A DNA stretch of 64,000 bases, from positions 1 to 64,000 of the forward strand of contig CABZHQ010000002.1 in assembly GCA_902525585.1 (NCBI GenBank), in the 5' to 3' direction. Below are positions 63,815 to 64,000 of the stretch, piece by piece. The notes below the pieces were generated by a model. It was given only the letters and a program-made list of their open reading frames with translations, was not told where the DNA came from and did no database searches. This DNA comes from an uncultured Prochlorococcus sp. (GTDB taxonomy: Bacteria > Cyanobacteriota > Cyanobacteriia > PCC-6307 > Cyanobiaceae). The stretch's first letter is position 1, and every line of letters begins with the position of its first letter. The position numbers were made by a program, and so were the translations under genes.

Positions 63815-64000
63815 TATGAATTAAAAGATAGTTTCATAAGTGGTTTTCTAAGATCTAAAATAAACCCTTTCCAATTTATTTTTTCTTTTTCAAAGGCTTC
63901 TTCAACAATTTTCTCAGAATTTTTCTTTATAAAATCCAAATCAGGTTCTTCTACTCCTTTTGTTATTGCCATGAAATCAGCCAAAGAACTTGATACTACT
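63815..64000 (-). CDS. Partial CDS at right edge, unknown function
   Basis: Open frame ...VVSSSLADFMAITKGVEEPDLDFIKKNSEKIVEEAFEKEKINWKGFILDLRKPLMKLSFNS*, upstream of the binding-protein gene on the same strand; truncated by window. Confidence 0.5.

Overview
The window is an AT-rich picocyanobacterial chromosome segment, most likely a high-light Prochlorococcus. The evidence is a Pcb chlorophyll-binding antenna protein, a plant-type lycopene cyclase, a Tic20 homologue, and the core gene order glmU-murF-glgA-menB-menD-lepB. About 11.5-64 kb is mostly ordinary core genome. The left ~11.5 kb is an accessory region built around tRNA-Ser(UGA) at 5110-5196. Left of the tRNA, next to a tyrosine recombinase, are a small HTH/TerS-like protein, an M48-like metalloprotease, a large HTH protein and a DnaB N-terminal-domain protein that runs off the left edge and is missing from the ORF track. 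Right of the tRNA, the tRNA 3' end is duplicated twice: a 16-bp exact copy at 6447-6462 and a 12-bp exact copy at 11509-11520. These define two tandem cargo segments. One carries a single SHOCT-type protein. The other carries a compact type I restriction-modification operon whose HsdM is fused to what looks like a half specificity subunit. The att-proximal DNA has several short direct repeats spaced at about one helical turn, including eight TTCTCA-like units with 10-bp period, which look like recombinase or excisionase arm sites. This resembles the tRNA-targeting tycheposon/satellite elements described in Prochlorococcus and is the best candidate for an interesting system here. Secondary points of interest are an RHH-like/GIY-YIG-like gene pair behind palindromic DNA, a protein with six 10-residue repeats plus a DUF3721-like tail, a His/Cys-rich CbiX tail, a cluster of DnaA-box-like sites, and a possible osmolyte/radical-SAM gene cluster. 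All family calls are from reading motifs; no database search was possible.
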